From Brevundimonas sp. (GTDB lineage: Bacteria; Pseudomonadota; Alphaproteobacteria; Caulobacterales; Caulobacteraceae): 64,000 nt of DNA. The position numbers and the translations under genes were made by a program. Below the pieces are notes generated by a model that worked only from the letters and a program-made list of their open reading frames with translations, ran no database searches and was not told the DNA's origin. Each line of letters opens with the position of its first letter. Positions within the stretch are counted from its first letter, which is position 1. The stretch is taken from NCBI RefSeq assembly GCF_030704825.1, contig NZ_JAUYNX010000022.1:1-64000 (forward strand). The letters are read 5' to 3'. Shown one piece after another: positions 17,567-26,222 of the stretch.

Positions 17567-19264
17567 TTGATCCAGCCCGTCCGCCCCGACCCGAAACCCA
17601 TAGCCGACGCCGCGGCGAGCGATCGCCCGGCGCTGGCCGCTTGGCATGCCGGCTGGGCCGTGGCCGCGGCGCTGCTGGCGCTGGGCGGGCGATGGATGGG
17701 CGGCGTCGACGGCCCGGTCTTCTACGGCGTCCTGGCCATGGTCGTGCCGGGGCTGACCGGTCTGGGCCTGCTGCGACGCGACGGCGCGGCGGAGCGGATG
17801 ACGCTGCTGGGGGTCTGGGGTCTCGCGGCCCTGCTGACGGCGTCGCTGTCGGGCGGCCTCACCGGTCCGTTGGCGGGTTTTGTCTTCCTGCCCCTGGCGG
17901 CGGGGATCGCCCTGGGCGGCCCGCGGCCGGTGCAGGCTGCCGCGCTGGCGGTCGGCCTGGCCGCCCTCGCCGGACTGTTCTCGGCCTGGCTGGCCCCGCC
18001 GGCCTCGCACCTGCCGGGCCTGGCGGCCATCTCGGCCCTGCTGACGGCGGGGGCGGCGGCCCTGGCGGTGCGGCTCTCGTGGCGTCAGCGTGAAATCCGG
18101 CTGGCCGCGGCCGAGGGCGAGACGGCGCGGCTCGAAACCCTGCTGGCGGCCCAGCCCGGACTGACCCTTGTCCTCGAACCCTCGGGCCGGGTCGTGGCGG
18201 CCTATGGCGCGCCGCCGGCGGCCCTGCCGGTCGATCCCCTGTTCGAGCACGGGCTGGTGGCCGCCGTACACGCGCCGGACCGCCCCCGCCTGCTGGACGC
18301 CATCGAACGGGCCCTGGCCGGTCAGGACGGCGCAGCCCTCTTCGCCCCCCGCGCGGCGCTGGACCGCCGGGTGCAACTGATCCTGCGGCGGCTGGACGAT
18401 CCGGCCCCGGTTCCCGGCCCCCCTCGCCTGATCGCCCAGGCCTTCGACGCCACCGCCCAGTACGCGCGGGAACTGGGCCTCGAGATCGCCCGCCAGGAAG
18501 CCGAGACGCGCGAGGCCGGCAAGACCCGCTTCCTGGCCAATATGAGCCACGAGCTGCGCACCCCCCTGAACGCCGTCCTCGGCTTCTCGGACATCATGCG
18601 CCAACGCATTTTCGGCCCCCTGCCCGACCGCTACGGCGAATACGCGGAGAACATCCACCAGGCCGGCGGCCATCTGCTGGACCTGATCAACGACGTGCTG
18701 GACGTCACCAAGATCGAGGCCGAACGCTATGCGCTAACGTTGGAGCGGTTCGACGCCCGGGAAGTGGTTTCGGCGGCCATGGCGCTGGTGCGGGTCAACG
18801 CCGACGACAAGCGCGTCAGCCTGTCCGGCGTCCTCGGCAACGACCCGGTCGAGGTCTCCGCCGACAAGCGAGCGTTGAAGCAGATCGCCCTGAACCTGTT
18901 GTCCAACGCGGTCAAATTCACGCCCCCGGGGGGCGCGGTCACCGTGACGGTCGAGGCCATCGGCCCCTATCTGGAGATCGTCGTCGCCGACACCGGCGTC
19001 GGCATCGCGCCCGAGGATGTCCGCCGCCTCGGCCGGCCGTTCGAACAGGCCGGCGAGATCGAACAGCGCCGACAGGGCACGGGTCTCGGCCTGTCCCTGG
19101 TTCGCGCCTTCGCCGAACTGCATGGCGGCCGGATGAGCATCGACTCGACCCTGGGCGAGGGCACGGCCGTCACCGTGCGCCTGCCCGTGGCCATGGTGGC
19201 CCGCGCGCCCGCCCCGGAGGGCGGCGCCGAGATCATCCGGATGCCGGTGAAGAGCGGAGGGTAG
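17567..19264 (+). CDS. membrane sensor histidine kinase, DivJ/PleC-like
   Basis: The 565-aa kinase has about five to six hydrophobic segments in the first 170 residues, a short linker or degenerate sensor region, and a HisKA domain with the phosphoacceptor H328 in NMSHELRTPLN. The sequence after it (GGHLLDLINDVLDVTKIEAERY) is close to Caulobacter DivJ. HATPase motifs are present: LNLLSNAVKFTP, ADTGVGIAP, GTGLGLSLV. DivJ phosphorylates DivK and so controls the CckA-ChpT-CtrA relay; the location next to ctrA fits, but PleC-like kinases share these motifs and I leave the symbol open. The start is the TTG at 17567; no better start is seen. Divergent from sufE. Confidence 0.82.
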   Translation: MIQPVRPDPKPIADAAASDRPALAAWHAGWAVAAALLALGGRWMGGVDGPVFYGVLAMVVPGLTGLGLLRRDGAAERMTLLGVWGLAALLTASLSGGLTGPLAGFVFLPLAAGIALGGPRPVQAAALAVGLAALAGLFSAWLAPPASHLPGLAAISALLTAGAAALAVRLSWRQREIRLAAAEGETARLETLLAAQPGLTLVLEPSGRVVAAYGAPPAALPVDPLFEHGLVAAVHAPDRPRLLDAIERALAGQDGAALFAPRAALDRRVQLILRRLDDPAPVPGPPRLIAQAFDATAQYARELGLEIARQEAETREAGKTRFLANMSHELRTPLNAVLGFSDIMRQRIFGPLPDRYGEYAENIHQAGGHLLDLINDVLDVTKIEAERYALTLERFDAREVVSAAMALVRVNADDKRVSLSGVLGNDPVEVSADKRALKQIALNLLSNAVKFTPPGGAVTVTVEAIGPYLEIVVADTGVGIAPEDVRRLGRPFEQAGEIEQRRQGTGLGLSLVRAFAELHGGRMSIDSTLGEGTAVTVRLPVAMVARAPAPEGGAEIIRMPVKSGG

Positions 19265-19279
19265 AGTCCGGGATCGCCG

Positions 19280-20722
19280 TTATTCTGCGGCGAGACGGGG
19301 CGCCTGCTCCAGTCCGGTCGCCGGCGCCTCTATGCGGCACGCCAGGCCTTCGGGCCGGAATTCCATCGACACCCGGCCGCCGATCTCGCTGGCGAGGGCG
19401 CGTTCCAGCATCTGGGCGCCGAATCCCCGCCGGACAGGCGCGGTCACCGGCGGCCCCCCGCGCTCGCGCCATTCCAGATCCAGCCGATCTTCGGCGAGCG
19501 TCCAGGCGATGCGAATCCGCCCCTCGGGAATGGACAGGGCGCCGTATTTGACCGCATTGGTGCAGAGCTCGTGCAGGGCCATGGCCAGCGACACGGCGGT
19601 CTGCGGAGACAGCTGCACGAACGGACCCTGGAGGTCGAAGCGGCCCTCGGGCGAACAATGCGGCGCGACGACACGCAGGATCAGATCGTCCAGGGGAGCG
19701 CCCCGCCAGCTTCTGACCGTCAGCAGGTCGTGGGCGGCGGCCAACGATTGCAGGCGCGCCTCATAGGCCCGCAGCGCCTGCGGCGAAGTCTCGCCGCGCA
19801 GGGTCAGATGAGCCAGGGACTGGACCACGGCCAGGGTGTTCTTCACCCGGTGATTGAGTTCGTTGATCAGCAGTTGCTGGCGCTCGTCGGCGCGTTTGCG
19901 CTCCGAAATGTCCACCAGCATGTTGACGCCGCCGACCAGTTCGCCGTCGGCGTCGAAAAGGGGCGTGGCGTAGGGCAGGAAGGGACGCTTCAGGCCGTCC
20001 GGCCGCTCTGCGACGGCCTCATGCTGGCCCAGGCTTGGAGTGCGGGACCGGAGCGCCATGGCCATGGGGCACTGGTCGTGCGGCAGGGGCGTTCCGTCGG
20101 GCCAGGCCAGCTTCCAGCTGACGCACCAGCTGTCGCTGCCGAGGTCGGGCACGCGGCCCGAAAACTCGACGGCGGCGCGGTTATAGTAGGTGATCCGTCC
20201 GTCGCGGTCGGTGGTGTAGACGGCGGCGGGCATGGCATCGAGGATCGTCCGCAACCGGCGCTCGCTCTCCTCGAGCGCCTCCTCGTGGCGTCGCTCCCCG
20301 GTGATGTCCCGGGTGATGGCGAGCTGGCCGACCTCGCCGCCGGGCAGGCGGATCGGCGCCGCCCGGGTCTCCATCGTGCGCCGCCGTCCGTTCAGGCCGA
20401 CGATGTCGAACCTCCAGTTCAGACGTTCGCCCGCGCAGACCCGACGGTGGTTCTCGAGCCACAGCGGACGATCTCCCTCGGCGATCAGATCGAAGGCGCA
20501 GACGCCCGCGACATCCTCGAACGCGGCGCCGCCGACCATGTCCACGCCCGCGTGGTTCATCAGCAGAAGGGCGCCGTCGGGGGCGACGACCTTGATGCAT
20601 TCCGGCGTGGTGTCGATCACGCTGCGCAGGAATGCATGGTTCCCGCCCGCGGCCGCTTCGAGAGCCTCCAGGGTCGTTCCGCCGATGGCGTCTCGCTTGG
20701 ACGACAGGGTGCTGACATTCAT
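19280..20722 (-). CDS. PAS-domain HWE-family sensor histidine kinase
   Basis: A soluble 480-aa kinase with two PAS domains (roughly residues 30-140 and 150-275; ITRDITGERR and VDISERKR mark their ends) and an HWE-type transmitter. The phosphoacceptor is H291 in LINELNHRVKNTL, the N-box is ELCTNAVKYGAL, and the family's W-x-E appears as EWRERGG. HWE kinases in alphaproteobacteria often act in light, redox or general-stress sensing. No response regulator is adjacent. The ATG at 20722 is used; one at 20782 would add 20 residues. It converges with the DivJ-like gene, 15 bases apart. Confidence 0.87.
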   Translation of the reverse strand: MNVSTLSSKRDAIGGTTLEALEAAAGGNHAFLRSVIDTTPECIKVVAPDGALLLMNHAGVDMVGGAAFEDVAGVCAFDLIAEGDRPLWLENHRRVCAGERLNWRFDIVGLNGRRRTMETRAAPIRLPGGEVGQLAITRDITGERRHEEALEESERRLRTILDAMPAAVYTTDRDGRITYYNRAAVEFSGRVPDLGSDSWCVSWKLAWPDGTPLPHDQCPMAMALRSRTPSLGQHEAVAERPDGLKRPFLPYATPLFDADGELVGGVNMLVDISERKRADERQQLLINELNHRVKNTLAVVQSLAHLTLRGETSPQALRAYEARLQSLAAAHDLLTVRSWRGAPLDDLILRVVAPHCSPEGRFDLQGPFVQLSPQTAVSLAMALHELCTNAVKYGALSIPEGRIRIAWTLAEDRLDLEWRERGGPPVTAPVRRGFGAQMLERALASEIGGRVSMEFRPEGLACRIEAPATGLEQAPRLAAE

Positions 20723-20791
20723 GAAGCAGTAGTTCCGGGGACGCCCAACGGCGAAAACGCCCCGATTTTCATCGGGTTCCACTTCGGCTCG

Positions 20792-21652
20792 CTACAGTGT
20801 GCCCATGGCCAGGAAAGCCCGTCCGGCGGCGAAATCCCCGGCCTCGAACGAAGCCGTGGCCACGCTCCCGTCGCGGAAATGGAATTCGACGGCGAAGGTC
20901 TCGCGCGGGTCCAGCCGCTCCAGAGCGGCGGCTGCCGAGGCGGGGAAGCGCCAGGCCTCGCCGGTGCGGCGCCCCTCGGCCAGCAGGGTCGGATCCGCCG
21001 CACTGACCCCGGTGGCCCAAAGGCTGGCGCGGGCCGAAACCGGGACGAGACCATCGCCGGCCAACCAGGGACGCGGAACCCGGACCGGGTCGCGCAGAAC
21101 AATTCGCGCCGCGTACGGACGCGACCGGCCGACGAAACTGACCACCGCGGTCAAGCCCGGCGCGTCGCCCTTGCCGGCATAACCGAACGCCACCGGAGAG
21201 GCTCCGACCACGGACATCTGCTGTAGCCGCCAGTTGGCGTCAGTCGAACGGACCCGATTGGCGGTCCATGGCTGGCGCGCACCGGGGAAGACCATGCGCG
21301 GCGTCCGCAACCAGCCCGAAAAGGCGCCGTCGACACGGGTCCGCACAATGGCCAGCTGCGGATCGGTGCAGGACACGCCGCGGGCCCGGGCGCGGGCGCG
21401 GGCGGCGGCGGCGGCCAGATCAGCCTCGGCCGCGCCCGAGCGCAGGGCCGCTCCGCGGGCCTGGGCCGTGGCTGCATTCAGGGCCGCGTCGATCCGCGGC
21501 GCGAACAGGTCGCAGCGGGCGTCGGCGGCGATCACGAAGGCGCGCTCATAATAGGTCTCGGCGGGACCGGCCCACGCCGCACCGGGCAGGCACAGGGCCG
21601 CCGCGGCGAGCAGGACGGCTTTGGTCTTCGAGGCGGTCTGGCCTATCGTCAT
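20792..21652 (-). CDS. exported protein of unknown function
   Basis: The 286-aa protein has a Sec signal peptide (AVLLAAAALCLPGAAWA, cleavage before GPAETYYER). The mature region has an alanine-rich helical part with two cysteines (RCDLF and GVSCTD), then a beta-rich domain that I do not recognise. I chose the ATG at 21652, which has AAGGTG upstream, over the frame start at 21673. It lies 69 bases upstream of the PAS/HWE kinase on the same strand, so the two may be co-transcribed; that would make it a candidate periplasmic partner, but nothing in the sequence proves it. Confidence 0.7.
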   Translation of the reverse strand: MTIGQTASKTKAVLLAAAALCLPGAAWAGPAETYYERAFVIAADARCDLFAPRIDAALNAATAQARGAALRSGAAEADLAAAAARARARARGVSCTDPQLAIVRTRVDGAFSGWLRTPRMVFPGARQPWTANRVRSTDANWRLQQMSVVGASPVAFGYAGKGDAPGLTAVVSFVGRSRPYAARIVLRDPVRVPRPWLAGDGLVPVSARASLWATGVSAADPTLLAEGRRTGEAWRFPASAAAALERLDPRETFAVEFHFRDGSVATASFEAGDFAAGRAFLAMGTL

Positions 21653-21708
21653 GGGCCGCACCTTACGCATCACGCGTTCCGGTCCGGTTTCCGAGCAGGG
21701 TTATCGAA

Positions 21709-22038
21709 ATGCTTCTGTCGAGCGACCTGTGGGTGTCCGCCCTGATCCGCCGCGCCGAGCTCGGCGGGGCCTTCGCGACGGTGGCGCGCAAGGGCGACGC
21801 ACGGGCGGGGACCGTGATCGTCAAGGCCTTCGACACCTCCACCCGACGCGCCAGACTCTACAGCGAGGCGTTCGGCCCTGACGGCGAACGGCTGTGGGTG
21901 CAGCCGGTGGAGAGCGAATTCGAAAGCGAGCTCGACGCCTACATCCAGCGCCAGGCCGGCTACGATCCGGATATCTGGGTGGTTGAGATAGAGGACCGCG
22001 AGGGCCGGCACTTCATCACCGAGAAGGTCGCCGACTGA
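21709..22038 (+). CDS. DUF1491 family protein
   Basis: The 109-aa cytosolic protein matches the DUF1491 family, small alphaproteobacterial proteins of unknown function. Conserved parts: WVSALIRRAELGGAFATVARKGD, AGTVIVK, the glutamate-rich ESEFESELDAYIQRQAGYDPDIWVVEIEDR, and the C-terminal HFITEKV. Divergent from the exported protein gene with 56 bases between the starts. No operon partner on its strand within 140 bases. Confidence 0.82.
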   Translation: MLLSSDLWVSALIRRAELGGAFATVARKGDARAGTVIVKAFDTSTRRARLYSEAFGPDGERLWVQPVESEFESELDAYIQRQAGYDPDIWVVEIEDREGRHFITEKVAD

Positions 22039-22186
22039 TCCCGACGGGTATGGAAACCGACGGGTTAACGCCGCCGCCGGCGGTGCGAATTGCTTAACCG
22101 CGTTCGGGAACGGAACCGCAAGCGCGTTGGCCTAGGGTGACCTTCAACGGGCCGGGAACGAGCCCGGCGATGGTGGGTGTTGCTCG

Positions 22187-22567
22187 ATGCTCTTTCTTCT
22201 CAACGACGTTGTGTTCGACCTGGACGAGGCCTCTCCGGTCACGCCCGGCGACGCGCGCCGGTTCGAGAACCTTGAGCTGGACTATGTGCTGGAACTGGGC
22301 TGCGAACTGTTCGCCGAGGATCCGCTGCTGCACCTCAACGACCCGCAAAGGGCGCGCCGCCTGGCCTGGCTGATCCACGACCGCTCGCCGGACGTGAACG
22401 CCGCCCTGTTCGCCGCTCCCGCCGCCGGTTGCGACCCCGATCTGGTCGAACCCCAATTCTGCGCCTTGCCGGACGCCGTGATGCGCCAGCTGAAGAACCG
22501 CGCGGCCCGCGGCCAGCTCAACGCCGTCACCGCCGATCGCGCGGTGTGGATGCGCCTGGCGGCGTGA
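22187..22567 (+). CDS. conserved small protein of unknown function
   Basis: I do not recognise this 126-aa protein. It is acidic in the first half (NDVVFDLDEASPVTPGDARRFENLELDYVLELG in parts) and helical, with no signal peptide or membrane segment, so cytosolic. Codon usage is like its neighbours and a GGTGGG ribosome binding site precedes the ATG, which support it as a real gene. It stands alone: the 148-base gap upstream has two TTAA tetramers 25 bases apart, too far for a CtrA box. Confidence 0.65.
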   Translation: MLFLLNDVVFDLDEASPVTPGDARRFENLELDYVLELGCELFAEDPLLHLNDPQRARRLAWLIHDRSPDVNAALFAAPAAGCDPDLVEPQFCALPDAVMRQLKNRAARGQLNAVTADRAVWMRLAA

Positions 22568-22594
22568 CGCCCGCTGGCCTCCCGACCGAGGCCT

Positions 22595-22729
22595 CTAGAC
22601 CAGCACGTTGAACACGATGTGCACGATCATCGCGCCCAGCACGATGACGCCGAAGCCGACGATCAGGCTGAGGGCGGGATGCGGGCCGTGGTGATGCGGT
22701 GGGGGGGCGCCGGGGTGAAACAGGGCCAT
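22595..22729 (-). CDS. 44-aa single-span membrane miniprotein with His-rich N-terminus
   Basis: This short frame encodes MALFHPGAPPPHHHGPHP followed by a clean transmembrane segment (LSLIVGFGVIVLGAMIVHIV) and FNVLV. An AAGGA ribosome binding site lies six bases before the ATG at 22729. Five of the first 17 residues are histidine. It is flanked by genes on the other strand and fills what otherwise looks like a 360-base gap. Function unknown; metal binding or a role as a small subunit in an inner-membrane complex are possible guesses. Confidence 0.6.
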   Translation of the reverse strand: MALFHPGAPPPHHHGPHPALSLIVGFGVIVLGAMIVHIVFNVLV

Positions 22730-22929
22730 GGCCGTTCCTTGCGTTTCCAAGGCGGCGCCCGATTGCGTGACCGGGTCGTCTCGCCGGAACGGACGATGAC
22801 TCCAATGGCCCCGGGTGGCTAGGGGTTATTCGGAGTCCATGAAGATTGTTGTCGGAGCGACACCGCGCCCCGGTTTGCCTTGACGCACAACGCCTGCGAT
22901 TGTCCCCTCGTGGGTGTGGGGGCTCGAGG

Positions 22930-24504
22930 ATGTTGACGAGACTGATCGCCGCCGCGACGTTCAGCGTCGTGGTGGCCCTCGGGGTGCTGGCCGCGCCGCG
23001 CGAGGCGCATGCGGACTGGCTGCGCGCCGAAAGCGAACGCTTCATCGTCTATAGCGACGGCAGCGAACGCTCCCTGCGCGACTATGTGCGCAAGCTGGAG
23101 ACTTTCGACCGGGTCATGCGGTTCCGATCGGGATTCCGGATCGCGGACGCCCCGCTTCGCAAGCTCCCGATCTACCTCGTCGGATCCCGCGCCGGTCTGC
23201 AGCGCGTGTATCCTCAAGCCCAGGAGAATGTGGTCGGAACCTATTTCCCGACGGAAGAGGACATCTTCGCCGTCGCCATTCGTGGAGAGAACGACGAGGT
23301 TCTCCTGCACGAATACGCCCACCATTTCATGCTGGGAAACATGCCAGGCGCCTATCCCGGGTGGTTCGTCGAGGGGTTCGCCGAATACTATATGACCGCC
23401 AATATCGAGGGTGATCGGATCGAGATCGGCGGCTACAGCGAGAATCGCGCCTACTGGCTGGTCAACAGCACATGGATCCCGCTCGAGACACTTCTGAGTT
23501 CACGGCCGGCCGCCGTGAGGCGCGGCAGCCATCGCGATACCTACTATCCCGTCGCCTGGCTGCTGACCCACTGGTTCTTCAGCAACGACCAGAGGATGGT
23601 CCAGTTGAACGCCTATCTGGCTGATGTCGCCGCCGGCGGCGATCCTGTCGAAGCCATGGAGCGGGCGACAGGCCTGTCCATGGCCGAGCTGCGAACCACT
23701 CTGCGTCGTTACATGGGCCAGCGGTTGGCCGGCCACGTGATCACCGCCAATTTCCCGGACCCCGAGATCACGGTCACCCGTCTTCCCAGGGCGGCGAACG
23801 ACCTCCTGCTCCTCAACCAACGCCTGAAGGTCGGGGTCCCGGACGAGGATCGGGCCGCCCTGGGCCAGGAAACCCTGCGCCTCGCCGCCCGCCATGGGGA
23901 CGACCCTCTGGCGCTTCTGGCTGCCGGTCACGCCGGCATGCATTTCGGCGACAGACCGGCCGGCGAACTGGCGCTCAAACGCTTGCTGGAGCTGGAGCCG
24001 GACAATGTCGAGGCGTTGCAGTTCCTGGCGCAGGAACGGCTTCGACAGGCGCGTGACAGCGAGGACGAGGCCGGCGAGCGGGCCCTGTCTCGCGAGGCGC
24101 AAGGCTATCTGGCGCGCGCCTACGCAGCCGCGGACAACGATTACCGTACGCTGATGCTGCTCGGTGAATTGCGAAGCGCCCAGCCCAGCTATCCGAACGA
24201 CAATGATCTGCTTACCCTCGGCCTGGCGTTCGACCGGGCGCCGCAGCTGGCCGGCGTCCGGCTGAACTACGCCGCGGCCCTGGCCGGGAGGGATGAAACC
24301 GAAGAGGCGATCGCCGTCCTCGGCCCCCTCGCCAACAACCCCCACGGCGGAGGCGCCGCAGAGGTGGCCGAAGAGATGATCGCGGCCCTGAAAGCCGGAG
24401 AGGCGCCGCCGCCGTCTCCGGAAAGCACCGGCGGGACCGGGATCGTCCAGCCCGCACCGGATCCCGCCCCGCCGGAATCAGCGCCCGAGCCCGCGGACGA
24501 GTGA
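22930..24504 (+). CDS. exported gluzincin-like metalloprotease with TPR-like C-terminus (paralogue A)
   Basis: The 524-aa protein has a signal peptide ending ...REAHA before DWLRAESERF. A DUF1570-like zinc peptidase core follows: LHEYAHHFM (H127, E128, H131) and the downstream EGFAEYY, the probable third ligand, near residue 148. Residues 340-480 contain helical repeats resembling TPRs (ALKRLLELEPDNVEALQFLAQERL), and the tail is proline-rich. It is closely related to the protein at 26223, sharing the E-FIVYSDGSERSLRDY opening, so it is one half of a duplication that now flanks prfC. The ATG at 22930 begins right at the signal peptide. Substrate unknown. Confidence 0.82.
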   Translation: MLTRLIAAATFSVVVALGVLAAPREAHADWLRAESERFIVYSDGSERSLRDYVRKLETFDRVMRFRSGFRIADAPLRKLPIYLVGSRAGLQRVYPQAQENVVGTYFPTEEDIFAVAIRGENDEVLLHEYAHHFMLGNMPGAYPGWFVEGFAEYYMTANIEGDRIEIGGYSENRAYWLVNSTWIPLETLLSSRPAAVRRGSHRDTYYPVAWLLTHWFFSNDQRMVQLNAYLADVAAGGDPVEAMERATGLSMAELRTTLRRYMGQRLAGHVITANFPDPEITVTRLPRAANDLLLLNQRLKVGVPDEDRAALGQETLRLAARHGDDPLALLAAGHAGMHFGDRPAGELALKRLLELEPDNVEALQFLAQERLRQARDSEDEAGERALSREAQGYLARAYAAADNDYRTLMLLGELRSAQPSYPNDNDLLTLGLAFDRAPQLAGVRLNYAAALAGRDETEEAIAVLGPLANNPHGGGAAEVAEEMIAALKAGEAPPPSPESTGGTGIVQPAPDPAPPESAPEPADE

Positions 24505-24535
24505 CTTTCGGCGCACGGCGGGGTAGTCGCCCGCC

Positions 24536-26167
24536 ATGTCGAAACTGACCCTGCCCGAAGAAGCCGCCCGACGGCGGACCTTCGCCATCATCGCGCACCC
24601 CGACGCCGGCAAGACCACGCTGACCGAGCACATCCTGCTGGCCGGCGGGGCCATCCGCGCGGCCGGGGCCGTGCGCGCACGCGGCGAGAACCGGCGCACC
24701 CAGTCCGACTGGATGAAGATCGAGAAGGAGCGCGGCATTTCCGTCAGCGCCTCGGTCATGACGTTCGAACACGACGGCAAGATGTTCAACCTGCTCGACA
24801 CGCCCGGGCACGAGGACTTTTCGGAAGACACCTACCGCACCCTGACCGCCGCCGACTGCGCCATCATGGTGCTGGACGCCGCCAAGGGCATCGAGCCGCA
24901 GACGCTGAAGCTGTTCGAGGTCTGCCGCCTGCGCGACATCCCGATCATCACCTTCATCAACAAGCTGGACCGCGAGGCCCAGGACCCCATGGCCCTGCTG
25001 GACGAGATAGCCTCGCGCCTCCAGCTGGACCCGGCCCCGATCTGGTGGCCGGCGCAGAGCGGCAACCGCCTGCGCGGCATGGTCGAGATGGGCACGGGAC
25101 GCTTCCAGCCCTACGCCCGCAAGCCCGCCGGCGCCGCCGAGGACGTGCCCCATCCCGAGGCCCTGCCCCTGACCGAGGCCGCGCAATATTTCGAGGCCGG
25201 CGAACACGAGGCCCTGCTGGAGGCGCAGGAACTGGTCGAGGGCGGCTATCCGGCCTTCGACCGCCAGTCCTTCCTCGAGGGCCATATGACCCCCGTGCTG
25301 TGGGGCTCGGCCCTGCGCCATTTCGGCATCGACGAACTGCTGGCCGCGATCGGCGAATGGGCCCCGCCGCCCAAGACGATGAAGGCGCACAAGGCCGCCC
25401 CCGCCGGAACCCGCAACGCCGCCGAACCGGTCCCCCTCACGGTCGCCCCGGGCGAGGCCGAGGTCACCGGCTTCGTCTTCAAGGTCCAGGCCAATATGGA
25501 CCCCAACCACCGCGACCGCATCGCCATGTTCCGCATGGCCTCGGGCAAGTTCCAGCGCGGCATGAAGCTGAAGGTCCAGAACACCGGCAAACAGCTGTCG
25601 GTCAACGCCCCGATCATGTTCTTCGCCAGCGACCGCGAACTGGCCGAGGACGCCTATGCCGGCGACGTCATCGGCATCCCCAACCACGGCGTCCTGCGCG
25701 TCGGCGACAGCCTGTCCGATAGCGGCCTGATCCGCTTCGCCGGCCTGCCCAATTTCGCGCCGGAAATCCTCCAGCGCGTCCGGGTCAAGGATCCGCTCAA
25801 GGCCAAGCATCTGAAGAAGGCGCTGGACGGTCTGGCCGAGGAGGGCGTCACCCAGCTGTTCCGCCCCGAGATGGGCAGCGACTTCATCGTCGGCGCCGTC
25901 GGCCAGCTGCAGTTCGAGGTCATGGCCGACCGTCTGGGCGAGGAATACGGGCTGGAGGTCATCTTCGAACCCTCGCCCTGGGCCGAGGCCCGCTGGATCG
26001 GCGGGACCAAGGCCGACCTCGAGGACTTCATGGGCAAATACCGCGGCCAGATGGCCCGCGACATCGACGACGACCCGGTCTTCCTCGCCAAGTCCAGCTG
26101 GGAGACCGGCTATGTCATGGAGCGCTTCCCGCAGGTGGCCTTCACGAAGACGAAGGAGCGGGGCTGA
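24536..26167 (+). CDS. prfC: peptide chain release factor 3
   Basis: RF3 is the GTPase that recycles RF1/RF2 from the ribosome after termination. The 543-aa protein shows G1 AHPDAGKTT, the QSDWMKIEKERGIS switch I, G3 DTPGHEDFSED, G4 NKLD and the RF3-specific C-terminal part (VGAVGQLQFEV, LAKSSWETGYVMERFP). Length is normal. It begins 31 bases after the first gluzincin gene and ends 55 bases before the second, all on one strand, so the three may be one transcript even though the functions look unrelated. Confidence 0.96.
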   Translation: MSKLTLPEEAARRRTFAIIAHPDAGKTTLTEHILLAGGAIRAAGAVRARGENRRTQSDWMKIEKERGISVSASVMTFEHDGKMFNLLDTPGHEDFSEDTYRTLTAADCAIMVLDAAKGIEPQTLKLFEVCRLRDIPIITFINKLDREAQDPMALLDEIASRLQLDPAPIWWPAQSGNRLRGMVEMGTGRFQPYARKPAGAAEDVPHPEALPLTEAAQYFEAGEHEALLEAQELVEGGYPAFDRQSFLEGHMTPVLWGSALRHFGIDELLAAIGEWAPPPKTMKAHKAAPAGTRNAAEPVPLTVAPGEAEVTGFVFKVQANMDPNHRDRIAMFRMASGKFQRGMKLKVQNTGKQLSVNAPIMFFASDRELAEDAYAGDVIGIPNHGVLRVGDSLSDSGLIRFAGLPNFAPEILQRVRVKDPLKAKHLKKALDGLAEEGVTQLFRPEMGSDFIVGAVGQLQFEVMADRLGEEYGLEVIFEPSPWAEARWIGGTKADLEDFMGKYRGQMARDIDDDPVFLAKSSWETGYVMERFPQVAFTKTKERG

Positions 26168-26222
26168 CGGCTGGACAACCTGTCATCGAAGCCCGTTAGT
26201 GGCGCAGGTTGTGAAAGGGGCG

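Noticed and set aside
22065-22097. CtrA binding site before the 126-aa gene
   Set aside because: The two TTAA tetramers are 25 bases apart, not the 6-7 needed.
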